A program made the position numbers and the translations under genes. A DNA stretch of 22,697 nucleotides from Euryarchaeota archaeon UBA462. Its GTDB lineage: Archaea; Thermoplasmatota; Poseidoniia; Poseidoniales; Thalassarchaeaceae. Under the pieces are notes generated by a model, which saw only the letters and a program-made list of their open reading frames with translations, made no database searches and was not told the origin of the DNA. The stretch covers positions 1 to 22,697 of the forward strand of contig DAYD01000007.1 in assembly GCA_002506755.1 (NCBI GenBank), written 5' to 3'. Positions 12,803-20,901 of the stretch are shown here, one piece after another; the first letter of the stretch is position 1; every line of letters starts with the position of its first letter.

Positions 12803-15800
12803 ATGAGTTCCGTACGAGCATTAGTCCTATCCTCCTTGCTACTAGCGGTTAGCTTCTCCCACTTAGTAGTAGATATGTCGGAAGTCTCGGATAAAAGAAA
12901 TTACGTTGGCGCGAAGAATAACCCTGTGGATTTCGAGGTCATGGGTATAGAGATAGGGAATTCCAGCCTCTCGCCGAGATCATGGTCTCAACCCGACTCG
13001 AGCTTACAGGAATATATGACTAAGGGGGAAACAATCCAAATCAATGTCACATTTCAGCAGGTCGGGGTAGATCCTTCTCCGGTGACGACTGACGCAAAAC
13101 TCGAAGTTTGGCATCCAATAGGGGTTGTAATCAACGAGTGGACATTCAATATCACGCTCGCAGCAGGCCAATCAACTAAGGTAGATTTTGTCTGGACCCC
13201 CTCGATTGCCCACAGTAGTCTAAGCGACGATGGATGGTTAACGGGAGGGGTCACCTTCCGTGGGATGGTTTTACCCGAGATCGGCGTAGATGGCGACGAT
13301 ACGAATGATATCCTTGATCGCGACGTGCCAATCGCTTATTGGTTCGATCCAATGGAAAATGGATTCTGCGAAGACGAAGCAAACGAGGGCAAATTCTGCA
13401 CAAACAACGCAGTTCCCTTTGGAACTCCAACTTGGTACGCAGCTGGATATACCGATGGATATCAACCGGACACCAACAACTTCCCTACTGGGACCTGGAG
13501 GATGGAGAACCAATCTAGTGCTACAGGAGAGTGGCATTGGAAAGTTTCAGGAGACAATGACAATTATGCTTCAAACAGGTATGATAGACTTAGGTGGGCA
13601 TGGCAGAGAGTAAACTCAAATGATGGATGCACGGATCAGGTCTATGAGGATAGCCATGGACTTGGCTACGGAGAACACGACCCCATCGTTTCCGGGATTC
13701 ACGGTGCAAATCTTTGCCTAGTAAAGATCAACAGTCCACTACTATATTCGATCCAAATAGCCACTGATGCTTGGGGTGTAATGGGGGCTGGTGACTCGAT
13801 TATGCTCGAAACTGACTCCGGTGCTGGAGGCAATGTCGAATATCTTAATTACTCATCCAGAAATATTTCGTCCTCCGAGGGCGACTGGTCTAGGATAATA
13901 TGGAATGCCACAGGAATGCATCAGAACGAGGGCTTCACGCTCTCCTTACTTTTCCTGTCCAACTCGTCTTTCTCTGATGAAGGAATACACATCGACTCAC
14001 TAATAATATTCGCAATTGAAAAGGGAGACGAATACACCCTTGATGCTCAGTGCAGTTTCCCAGATAATTTCGGAGGTACTATGGTTTTTGATCCAGATTC
14101 CGAAGGTGGGAACACCATTCTGGTTGAGGCGGCCGATCCCGAGCCGCCATCATTGCATTGCCGTATCTTCAACAAAGGATACATCGACACCACACTAAGA
14201 TTCTACACTGAAGTTTCAAACGATTCATGGATGTCCCAATACCCCTTGAGAATTGACTCAAATAACTTCAATGACCATGATAACGAAGTTAAATCTAACA
14301 CGATTAAGGCCAGGACCTACACGGATGCATGGTTCAATCTTTCCATACCCGATGGAGCCCCTGTTCAGGACCTATTGTGGTACACCTACATCAACGACGG
14401 TATTCTGGGCTTCCAGGACACAAAATACTACGTCGAGCTACCAGTCACGGTCAAGTCGACATACAGAATGACACTGAAACAGGAGACTCTAGCTAATCCA
14501 GCGGCAACCATTCTGCCGGGTGGCAAAGCAAATATCTCCATGGAGTTAAAGAATACGGGAAATCAATTCTCTTCTTGGAGCCTGACCGGGGAATTTGAAG
14601 ACCCTTCTCTCTCCTATGAAAATCTGAAATGGTACGAGACTGGAGGCAATGAAATCCAGATTGTTAACATGACCCCTGTTGAAGAAATCACATTAAACGC
14701 AGAAGTTTCGATACCTCTTGGCATGCAGCCCGGTACTTATGCCCTAGATTTGCTAGCAAGTCCGCGGCTTCCAAATACATACCAAGCAACATCAAAAATC
14801 TTCATCGAAGTCCCAGTCTTTCACGATCTTATCATTGCGCCAGTGAAGAACTCCATGCTCGCACCAGCCAACGGAGAGAGACAAAGCGTGACAATCTTCC
14901 TTTTCAATGAAGGGAATACAGAAGATACATTCGATTTGAGGGTAGATACAGACAATTGGAAACTCGAAGCCACATTAAGTACTGAGGAGGTGACATTGGA
15001 AGCCAATGGTGGGCAGGTCACTGCTTCGCTAATTCTGCCGATGCCAAAAATGGTCGAAAACGGGACTTACAGAGTCTCAATGATAGGAACCAGCCGTTCC
15101 GATCCAACCTACCAGTCCGTGACCAACTTTTACCTGACTGTTCCCAAGACATACCTCGTGGAGGTCGAAGATAGGGACTTGTCCCAGGAAGTCTTTGCTG
15201 CTGGCACAGACCCCCGAACACTAAAGTGGGAAATACATAATTTCGGAAATGAAGACGACTCATTCCAGATAGAACTTGACTTTCCCTCAGACGTCAATGC
15301 ATATGTTTCTGGCGTCTCAGGTGGTAAAACACCATACATAGCCCCTGGAGAATCTCACAACGTCAGCGTGAGCTACTCTTTTGATGCCGGTGTCGAGGGA
15401 GTCAGAATAATCAATCTAATTGCAACTAGCATTGAGTCAGGGATTTCGACAGAGGCAGAGGCACGGTTCGAAGTAGGCACGGTCGGATTCCTACTCGTAC
15501 TCCCGCCTTCTTCATCCCAATCAAACGCCGAGGAAATTTACGAATCAGGAGACGATTACACAATAATATTCACAATCCGAAGCGCTCATCCAGAGTTAGA
15601 GCAACAAATCAGAGCAGATGTGGAGCTCGACAATCTCTGGACTGTATATGACGCCAGGGTCGGTGATGAAGATAGGAACTTCGTATTGGGCGCTGGAGAA
15701 AGTAGAAATGTTACCATTCATCTTGATGTTAGAGAAGAGAATCTGGAGAATCTAGCGGCTAACGTAGTCGATTTCAACGTCACATTGGTCATAATTAGCG

Positions 15801-16276
15801 ATCTTGATACAACCAAGAAAACATCAATGATAACACTGCACAAGCCAGATCCAATCCCCGAGGGGCCTGATGTGGAAGAAGTTGGATGGCTGGCTGCAAA
15901 TTATTTGCTAATCTTGGTCGGAGTTGCATTCATGGGCGGTATACTCTTCGCATCGTTTACTGTTATGAGGGGCGCAAGGTCACCCTTGGAGGAATACTCA
16001 TCTCTGGATGGATACAGGATGACTGTCGACGGCTGGGATGGAACAAAGTCGCCATCTGCAGAGCTTCCATCCGCGGATGACATCGCCAACTCAATGTACG
16101 GCGGCACAGAAGAAATGTTCCAGAAGCCACCCCCTCCCTCGAGAATTCCTGACAAGGCCACAACATTGCCAACGGAAAATCCTGGCCCACCCGTTCCAGA
16201 AGAGGGTTTGCCAGAAGGGTGGACAATGGAGCAATGGCAGTATTATGGGCAAGAATGGCTGGACTCCCAGAATTAA
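12803..16276 (+). CDS. Giant cell-surface protein with repeated NEW3/CARDB-like domains and a C-terminal GWTMEQW tail
   Basis: 1157 residues from ATG 12803. A TTG two codons upstream is the alternative. A GGGAGGA motif at 12777-12783 is too far (about 19 bases) to be a usual Shine-Dalgarno. A signal peptide covers residues 1-22. The N-terminal part has a CARDB-like Ig domain (about 45-130), then a Trp-rich jelly-roll-like region (about 190-420). At least three tandem NEW3/CARDB-like beta domains follow, starting near 554, 674 and 783, recognisable by N-x-G-N/D-x-x-D/S turns (LKNTGNQFSSW, NEGNTEDTF, NFGNEDDSF), with a further beta region near 897. NxS/T sequons are frequent. One membrane helix lies at about 1029-1053. 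The roughly 100-residue cytoplasmic tail is Pro-rich and ends GLPEGWTMEQWQYYGQEWL plus five residues. The likely role is an adhesive, stalk-like or S-layer-associated exoprotein. Confidence 0.85.
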   Translation: MSSVRALVLSSLLLAVSFSHLVVDMSEVSDKRNYVGAKNNPVDFEVMGIEIGNSSLSPRSWSQPDSSLQEYMTKGETIQINVTFQQVGVDPSPVTTDAKLEVWHPIGVVINEWTFNITLAAGQSTKVDFVWTPSIAHSSLSDDGWLTGGVTFRGMVLPEIGVDGDDTNDILDRDVPIAYWFDPMENGFCEDEANEGKFCTNNAVPFGTPTWYAAGYTDGYQPDTNNFPTGTWRMENQSSATGEWHWKVSGDNDNYASNRYDRLRWAWQRVNSNDGCTDQVYEDSHGLGYGEHDPIVSGIHGANLCLVKINSPLLYSIQIATDAWGVMGAGDSIMLETDSGAGGNVEYLNYSSRNISSSEGDWSRIIWNATGMHQNEGFTLSLLFLSNSSFSDEGIHIDSLIIFAIEKGDEYTLDAQCSFPDNFGGTMVFDPDSEGGNTILVEAADPEPPSLHCRIFNKGYIDTTLRFYTEVSNDSWMSQYPLRIDSNNFNDHDNEVKSNTIKARTYTDAWFNLSIPDGAPVQDLLWYTYINDGILGFQDTKYYVELPVTVKSTYRMTLKQETLANPAATILPGGKANISMELKNTGNQFSSWSLTGEFEDPSLSYENLKWYETGGNEIQIVNMTPVEEITLNAEVSIPLGMQPGTYALDLLASPRLPNTYQATSKIFIEVPVFHDLIIAPVKNSMLAPANGERQSVTIFLFNEGNTEDTFDLRVDTDNWKLEATLSTEEVTLEANGGQVTASLILPMPKMVENGTYRVSMIGTSRSDPTYQSVTNFYLTVPKTYLVEVEDRDLSQEVFAAGTDPRTLKWEIHNFGNEDDSFQIELDFPSDVNAYVSGVSGGKTPYIAPGESHNVSVSYSFDAGVEGVRIINLIATSIESGISTEAEARFEVGTVGFLLVLPPSSSQSNAEEIYESGDDYTIIFTIRSAHPELEQQIRADVELDNLWTVYDARVGDEDRNFVLGAGESRNVTIHLDVREENLENLAANVVDFNVTLVIISDLDTTKKTSMITLHKPDPIPEGPDVEEVGWLAANYLLILVGVAFMGGILFASFTVMRGARSPLEEYSSLDGYRMTVDGWDGTKSPSAELPSADDIANSMYGGTEEMFQKPPPPSRIPDKATTLPTENPGPPVPEEGLPEGWTMEQWQYYGQEWLDSQN

Positions 16277-16367
16277 CATTTAGCATCAAATTTACTCCGT
16301 CATAGATTGGGAGCACTTATGACCCCCCCTCCGATGGATGGCTTATTGAATCAAGGTGCGTGATTGC

Positions 16368-17978
16368 ATGTATAACGGACAACAACCAATCTTCATCCTG
16401 AAGGAAGGAACTACCAGAACAAGTGGAAAGGGTGCTCAAAGCAACAACATTGCAGCTGCCAAGGCGGTAGCGGACGCAGTGAGGTCTACCTTGGGCCCGA
16501 AGGGAATGGATAAGATGCTCGTCGATTCGATGGGTGATGTTGTCATAACCAATGATGGGGCTACCATTCTAAAGGAGATGGAAATAGAACACCCTGCTGC
16601 AAAAATGATAATTGAAATTGCCAAGACACAGGAGCAGCATTGTTTCGATGGAACTACCAGTGCTGTCGTAATTGCAGGTGAGCTGCTGAAGAGAAGCGAG
16701 GAACTAGTAGAGCAAAACGTTCACCCTACAGTAATATGCGAAGGTTTCAGGCTGGCTTCCGATAAAGCCGTAGAGCTCATAGACCAACATGGTAATGGCG
16801 TAGACGGAAAAATGCTTTCGGAAGTGTCCAAGACGGCTCTGACAGGCAAGAGTGCCGGAGCAGTCAAGGATTTCTTGTCGGAGATTGGTGTCAAGGCAGT
16901 TCTTTCAGTCGCTCAAGAGGATGATGATGGTTTCATCGTCGATCTAGATGATATCAAGGTCCAGAAGAAGCAGGGCGGATCAATCAGAGACAGTACGTTA
17001 GTCGACGGAATAATACTCGACAAAGAGCGAGTCCATAGTGGGATGCCAAGAAGTGTAGCGGATGCTAAAATCGCACTAATTAATTCGGCAATCGAGGTAA
17101 AAAAGACGGAAGTAGATGCCAAGATTCAGATTACAGACCCAAATATGCTTTCGCAGTTTTTAGATGAAGAAGAGCAATTTCTCAAATCACTTGTAGAGAA
17201 AATACAACAGAGTGGGGCAAATACTGTTATCTGCCAGAAGGGAATTGATGATGTAGCACAACACTACATGTCCAAGGCAGGGTTGTTTGCTGTCAGGAGG
17301 GCGAAAAAGAGTGACATGGAGGCTCTCTCCAAAGCGACAGGCGGGAGAATCATAACCAATCTCGATGATCTCTCCGAAGAAGATCTTGGATCAGCATCAA
17401 AGGTCGAGGAGAGGAAGATTGGCGACTCGGACATGATATTTGTTGAAGGATGCCCCGAGGCAAAGAGCGTATCTGTTTTGTTAAGAGGGGGAACGGAGCA
17501 CGTAGTGGATGAGGTCAAGAGGGCTTTTGAAGACGCTATTGGGGTCGTAGCCGTTGCTCATGAAGACGGTGCCGTACTTACTGGCGGCGGTTCTGTAATT
17601 GCAGCAATAAGCAGGGATCTCAGGTCCTATGCGGAAGGAATAGGCGGTAGGGAGCAGATGGCAATAGAGGCGTTTTCAAGCGCCCTCGAGGTGATACCTA
17701 GAACCTTAGCAGAGAATGCTGGCCTTGATCCGGTAAACACCATCATCGATCTGCGGAAAGCCCACTCAGAGGGAAAGTCAACTCACGGGGTAAATGTATT
17801 TCAGGGCGGGGTTATGGACATGGCAAAGGCCAAAGTTTTCGAGCCAAGCCGAGTCGTTGAGCAGGCAATACAGAGTGCATCAGAAACAGCAGTAATGATA
17901 CTCAGAATAGATGATGTCATATCCAGCAAGAGTACTGGCCCTATGGGTCCCGAGGACTTCGACGGAATGGACATGTGA
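16368..17978 (+). CDS. thsA: Thermosome subunit (group II chaperonin)
   Basis: 536 residues from ATG 16368, preceded by AAGGTG at 16353-16358 with 9-base spacing. GTG 16356 would be an upstream alternative that overlaps this ribosome-binding site and is therefore unlikely. ATP-driven folding chamber of the archaeal cytosol. The nucleotide site is intact: LGPKGMDKML (42-51), NDGAT (62-66) and DGTTSAVV with the catalytic Asp D94. The apical and lower hinge follow the thermosome pattern, including LRGGTEHVVDEVKRAFEDA in the C-terminal part. The residues before DGTTS read HCF where most archaeal thermosomes have EVG. The tail ends GPEDFDGMDM, a short Gly/Met tail typical of this family. The gap before the gene (91 bases) contains a C-run and AT-rich patches, but no clear heat-shock element. 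Confidence 0.97.
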   Translation: MYNGQQPIFILKEGTTRTSGKGAQSNNIAAAKAVADAVRSTLGPKGMDKMLVDSMGDVVITNDGATILKEMEIEHPAAKMIIEIAKTQEQHCFDGTTSAVVIAGELLKRSEELVEQNVHPTVICEGFRLASDKAVELIDQHGNGVDGKMLSEVSKTALTGKSAGAVKDFLSEIGVKAVLSVAQEDDDGFIVDLDDIKVQKKQGGSIRDSTLVDGIILDKERVHSGMPRSVADAKIALINSAIEVKKTEVDAKIQITDPNMLSQFLDEEEQFLKSLVEKIQQSGANTVICQKGIDDVAQHYMSKAGLFAVRRAKKSDMEALSKATGGRIITNLDDLSEEDLGSASKVEERKIGDSDMIFVEGCPEAKSVSVLLRGGTEHVVDEVKRAFEDAIGVVAVAHEDGAVLTGGGSVIAAISRDLRSYAEGIGGREQMAIEAFSSALEVIPRTLAENAGLDPVNTIIDLRKAHSEGKSTHGVNVFQGGVMDMAKAKVFEPSRVVEQAIQSASETAVMILRIDDVISSKSTGPMGPEDFDGMDM

Positions 17979-18016
17979 GTATTCCAGTGTGTTCCAATTT
18001 GAGCTGGTAAGATGCA

Positions 18017-18026
18017 CATATTCAAT
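18017..18026 (+). promoter_or_regulatory. Putative TATA box of the ferredoxin-flavodoxin-SdhB-like gene
   Basis: CATATTCAAT sits about 45 bases before the GTG start at 18068. A start site near 18048 would leave a short leader that still contains the Shine-Dalgarno motif. Confidence 0.3.
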
Positions 18027-18054
18027 AATCGTTAATCAATGGCGTAGCCAATAC

Positions 18055-18061
18055 AGGAGGT
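18055..18061 (+). promoter_or_regulatory. Strong Shine-Dalgarno that decides the GTG start at 18068
   Basis: AGGAGGT at 18055-18061 is followed 6 bases later by GTG 18068. An ATG at 18063 is nearer but only 1 base away, in another frame and without a matching long frame, so the GTG is the start. Confidence 0.8.
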
Positions 18062-18067
18062 TATGGC

Positions 18068-20041
18068 GTGTCGATCTTCAGCGTGTACATCGAAGAGGGG
18101 TGCATAACCTGCGATGCTTGCGAGGAAGCAGCTCCGGAGGTCTTTGAGGTCACGGATGATACCTGCTTCATCAAATCTGATGCTCGAATAGATGGGGGCT
18201 TCGATAGGAACGACGCAAAATCGGGGTTAAAGAAAGAAGTACTGGATACATTTTCCGACGATATTCTAGATGCAGCCGATGCATGTCCCGTTGACGTCAT
18301 AATTGTCCTGGAAGGCGATCAGAAAGAGAAAGAATCCGACTCTTCCACGGAAGAAAATATAGTCGCAACAACAGATCCATCAGAAGAAATAATCGAAGAA
18401 GAACCAGTCATTGAGGGGCTTGAGGATTTACTCTTTGCCGGAGATAGGTCATTAGAGATTCTATTCGGCTCTCAGTCCGGAAACTCAGAGGGATTAGCAA
18501 CTAAGATGGCAAAGGAAGCCAAGGCTTACGGGTTAGAGGGCAACGTTCACGACATGGATGGTTTCGACTTCAACTCTCTCGCTAACAAAAAGCGGGTCAT
18601 CGTAGTCTGCTCAACATGGGGCGAAGGCGAGCAACCCGATAATGCAGAGGATCTCTGGAAGTTTGCCACCTCAGAGTCCGCTTCCAGTATGGAAGGGGTA
18701 TTCTTCGCTGTATGCGCTCTTGGTGACACTTCCTATGAGTTCTTTTGTGAGTCGGGTAAGGAGTGGGACAATCAGTTTGAGACCTTGGGCGCTACCAGGC
18801 TTGTTGACAGGATAGACTGCGATGTCGACTATGACGCTCCCGCAGCAGAGTGGCTATTGGATGCTCTCCCGGCTCTTGCCGCGGTGGATAGCACAGGGAA
18901 GTATCACGAAGAAATGGTTGAATCGATAAAGGACTTTGTAAACGGATCTGGCGTAGGAGCTGACGGTGAAGATGGATTCGCTATTCCAAAGATTACGGCG
19001 GATCCGATGCAGTTCGAAGTCTCAATATTCAGATACGACCCAACTTCTGCCAGCACTGGTACAGACACTTGGCTCTGCGAATTGCCCGGGCACATGTCGG
19101 TACTCGATCTCCTAAGATCACTAAAGAACACACAGGAAGGCTCTCTAACTTTCAGGGATGGTTCTTCTGACGATCCGAATACTGCTATCTGCGTAAATGG
19201 GAAGCTGATACTACCGGGCCGGACTAGAATTGACTCTCTCGCCCCTGTGAGAAATAACAAGATTTCACTCAGAATAGAACCCTTGGCCGGTTTCGATGTG
19301 ATCCGAGATCTGGCGATAGACCCTTGGTCACTGGAAAGGAAAAGGGAATCAGCGAAGCCTTGGATGATTGCAGCTACTAGAGAGGGAATCTCAACCCCTC
19401 AAGGCCCGATAGGCAAAATGAATCCATCAGAGGCCTCCAAGCTTCATGCCATCTGTGATTATCAAAGCCAAAACATTCTGCAAGCAAGCTCAGACGCGAC
19501 TCCATATGCCAACGGTTACTTAGGGCCAGCCGTAATAGTCAGGGCATGGGCAAGAAGAATCGACCCAAGGACCTCTGTTTCGAAAAGAGAAGAGATCGAC
19601 CAACTGCTGTCTTCCCCAGACGGAATAAAGGCCGAGACCGACTTAGCCCCAATCAGGCGTCAGGCGCTAGTCCCCCACAAAGTTGTGGAAGCTCTCCTGG
19701 AGGCGAAGAACTCAGTCCTAACTATGGAGGGTTTTAATGGGAAACATGGCAAACACGTGTGGTGGTATGCTTGGACTGTAAAGAGTAGCGGCCTTGTAAA
19801 TGATACTGTGATCTACCGCCAAGCATTAGGTCCATTTGCATTACTCGGAAACCTGTTTTCTGGAGTCACTGCAAGGATGGTATTAGGCTTCACTAGAACT
19901 GGGGGGAACATGTTCAACGGGCAATTGGGCATGGTCGCCCCACCCGCAGGAATAGGAAAGATGCCAAAGCAATTCAATTCGTCAGTGGATAGGCACCATG
20001 AAGTAATAGCAATTTTCAATGAGTTGGATGGTAGGTTTTGA
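18068..20041 (+). CDS. Fusion: 4Fe-4S ferredoxin + CysJ-type flavodoxin + SdhB-like domain lacking cluster cysteines
   Basis: 657 residues. Residues 1-84 are a monocluster ferredoxin: C12, C15, C18 and C73-Pro, a full [4Fe-4S] ligand set. An acidic linker runs to about 125. Residues 128-265 are a flavodoxin with the phosphate loop SQSGNSEGLA (135-144), STWGEGEQPDNAEDLW and CALGDTSYEFFCESGKEWD, the latter close to sulfite reductase flavoprotein and P450 reductase FMN domains. No NADPH/FAD domain follows. From about 315 on the pattern is that of succinate dehydrogenase iron-sulfur subunits: FEVSIFRYDP, SLTFRDG, ICVNGKLILP, then IEPLAGFDVIRDLAIDPW and YLGPAVIVRAWARRIDPR. The places where SdhB has its cluster cysteines read SSDDPNTAIC, HAICDYQSQN and AETDLAPIRRQALVPH, so few ligands remain. 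The stop overlaps the next ATG by one base, implying a translationally coupled partner. Function unknown; probably an electron-transfer or scaffold subunit. Confidence 0.82.
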   Translation: MSIFSVYIEEGCITCDACEEAAPEVFEVTDDTCFIKSDARIDGGFDRNDAKSGLKKEVLDTFSDDILDAADACPVDVIIVLEGDQKEKESDSSTEENIVATTDPSEEIIEEEPVIEGLEDLLFAGDRSLEILFGSQSGNSEGLATKMAKEAKAYGLEGNVHDMDGFDFNSLANKKRVIVVCSTWGEGEQPDNAEDLWKFATSESASSMEGVFFAVCALGDTSYEFFCESGKEWDNQFETLGATRLVDRIDCDVDYDAPAAEWLLDALPALAAVDSTGKYHEEMVESIKDFVNGSGVGADGEDGFAIPKITADPMQFEVSIFRYDPTSASTGTDTWLCELPGHMSVLDLLRSLKNTQEGSLTFRDGSSDDPNTAICVNGKLILPGRTRIDSLAPVRNNKISLRIEPLAGFDVIRDLAIDPWSLERKRESAKPWMIAATREGISTPQGPIGKMNPSEASKLHAICDYQSQNILQASSDATPYANGYLGPAVIVRAWARRIDPRTSVSKREEIDQLLSSPDGIKAETDLAPIRRQALVPHKVVEALLEAKNSVLTMEGFNGKHGKHVWWYAWTVKSSGLVNDTVIYRQALGPFALLGNLFSGVTARMVLGFTRTGGNMFNGQLGMVAPPAGIGKMPKQFNSSVDRHHEVIAIFNELDGRF

Positions 20042-20901
20042 TGCCTACAAAGCTCGCATATCACCCGGGAAACGTAGCTCACAGTAGCGCAACTGAAGTT
20101 TCTCAAACCATGGGTCCAGCATGCAGGTCTCTGGGGATAGAGCTCGTTCCAATTAAGGGAGCGACCAGTTGTGGGGCTGGCATAATCAGGCAGGCAAATG
20201 ATATCCTACAAGTAACTCTCAATGCGAGAAATTTTGCGATAGCGGAATCTATGGGCATGGACATAGTCACACCCTGTGCCACTACTGCAGGAAATCTGCA
20301 CGAGGACCTCACGAGACTCAAGGAAGACCCTCTCCTTTTGGCAAAAACAAATGAGGTTCTTCGTAGAACTTGTGGTTTAACACTCACCGGAGAAGTTTCA
20401 GTACATCACCTCCTTCACGTCATCGTCGATGACCTGGGTCTGGACAAGGTAGAATCCAAGTTAAGAAACCCGATGGATTTCAAGATTGCAGGGTTCTATG
20501 GCCCAAACATGCAACAGGAAGGCGCTTGTGGAGGGGATGACGTTTACGATCCAAACTACCTAGAGCGCTTGATCGAGTCAATGGGCGGTCAACCGGTTAG
20601 CTGGGAAAGCAGGACTTCCAGTGTCGGGGTTCCAGGCTTATTCTCTGAGGAATCTACGGTCCTAAAGCAAGTGGCATCCGTGATATCCGATGCAAAGTCC
20701 GAGGGCGCCAGACTCATCGTTAGTACTTGTACACTATCGCATACTGTCCTCGATATTTACCAAGGAAAGGCAAGAAGATCTACCGGAACGTCAACAAATA
20801 TTCCCGTAATACACCTGACTGAGCTTCTTGCATTTGGATTTGGCCACTACAACAACAGGCTCGCGCAATTAAAGACGAGAGTCGCAGTCATAGGTGATTA
20901 A
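20041..20901 (+). CDS. HdrB/SdhE-like CCG-domain protein with most cysteines lost
   Basis: 286 residues from ATG 20041, overlapping the previous stop in the arrangement TGATG. The two-repeat layout of heterodisulfide reductase subunit B and of archaeal/Campylobacter-type SdhC/SdhE is visible. First repeat: LAYHPGN (usually YPGC), GATSCGAG (usually CCG), then DIVTPCATTAGNL (usually CxxC). Second repeat: GFYGPNM (usually YGC), DPNYLERLIESMGG, SRTSSVGVPG (usually CCGA) and LIVSTCTLSHTVLDIYQ (usually CPLC and LDxxQ). Only C44, C79 and the Cys in STCTLS remain at expected ligand positions, 3 of 10, so the noncubane clusters of HdrB are very unlikely. The frame is intact and the non-cysteine motif residues are kept, so it is a maintained gene, not debris. 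It pairs with the SdhB-like fusion as in TfrB or type E SQR. The stop overlaps the convergent helicase stop by 4 bases. Confidence 0.82.
   Translation: MPTKLAYHPGNVAHSSATEVSQTMGPACRSLGIELVPIKGATSCGAGIIRQANDILQVTLNARNFAIAESMGMDIVTPCATTAGNLHEDLTRLKEDPLLLAKTNEVLRRTCGLTLTGEVSVHHLLHVIVDDLGLDKVESKLRNPMDFKIAGFYGPNMQQEGACGGDDVYDPNYLERLIESMGGQPVSWESRTSSVGVPGLFSEESTVLKQVASVISDAKSEGARLIVSTCTLSHTVLDIYQGKARRSTGTSTNIPVIHLTELLAFGFGHYNNRLAQLKTRVAVIGD

Noticed and set aside
16343..16351. TATA box for the thermosome gene (TTATTGAAT)
   Set aside because: It would place the start site at or after the ATG, which conflicts with the ribosome-binding motif at 16353-16358.
18063..18065. ATG start for the ferredoxin-flavodoxin fusion
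   Set aside because: It is in another frame and only one base from the Shine-Dalgarno motif; GTG 18068 has correct spacing and gives the ferredoxin motif.
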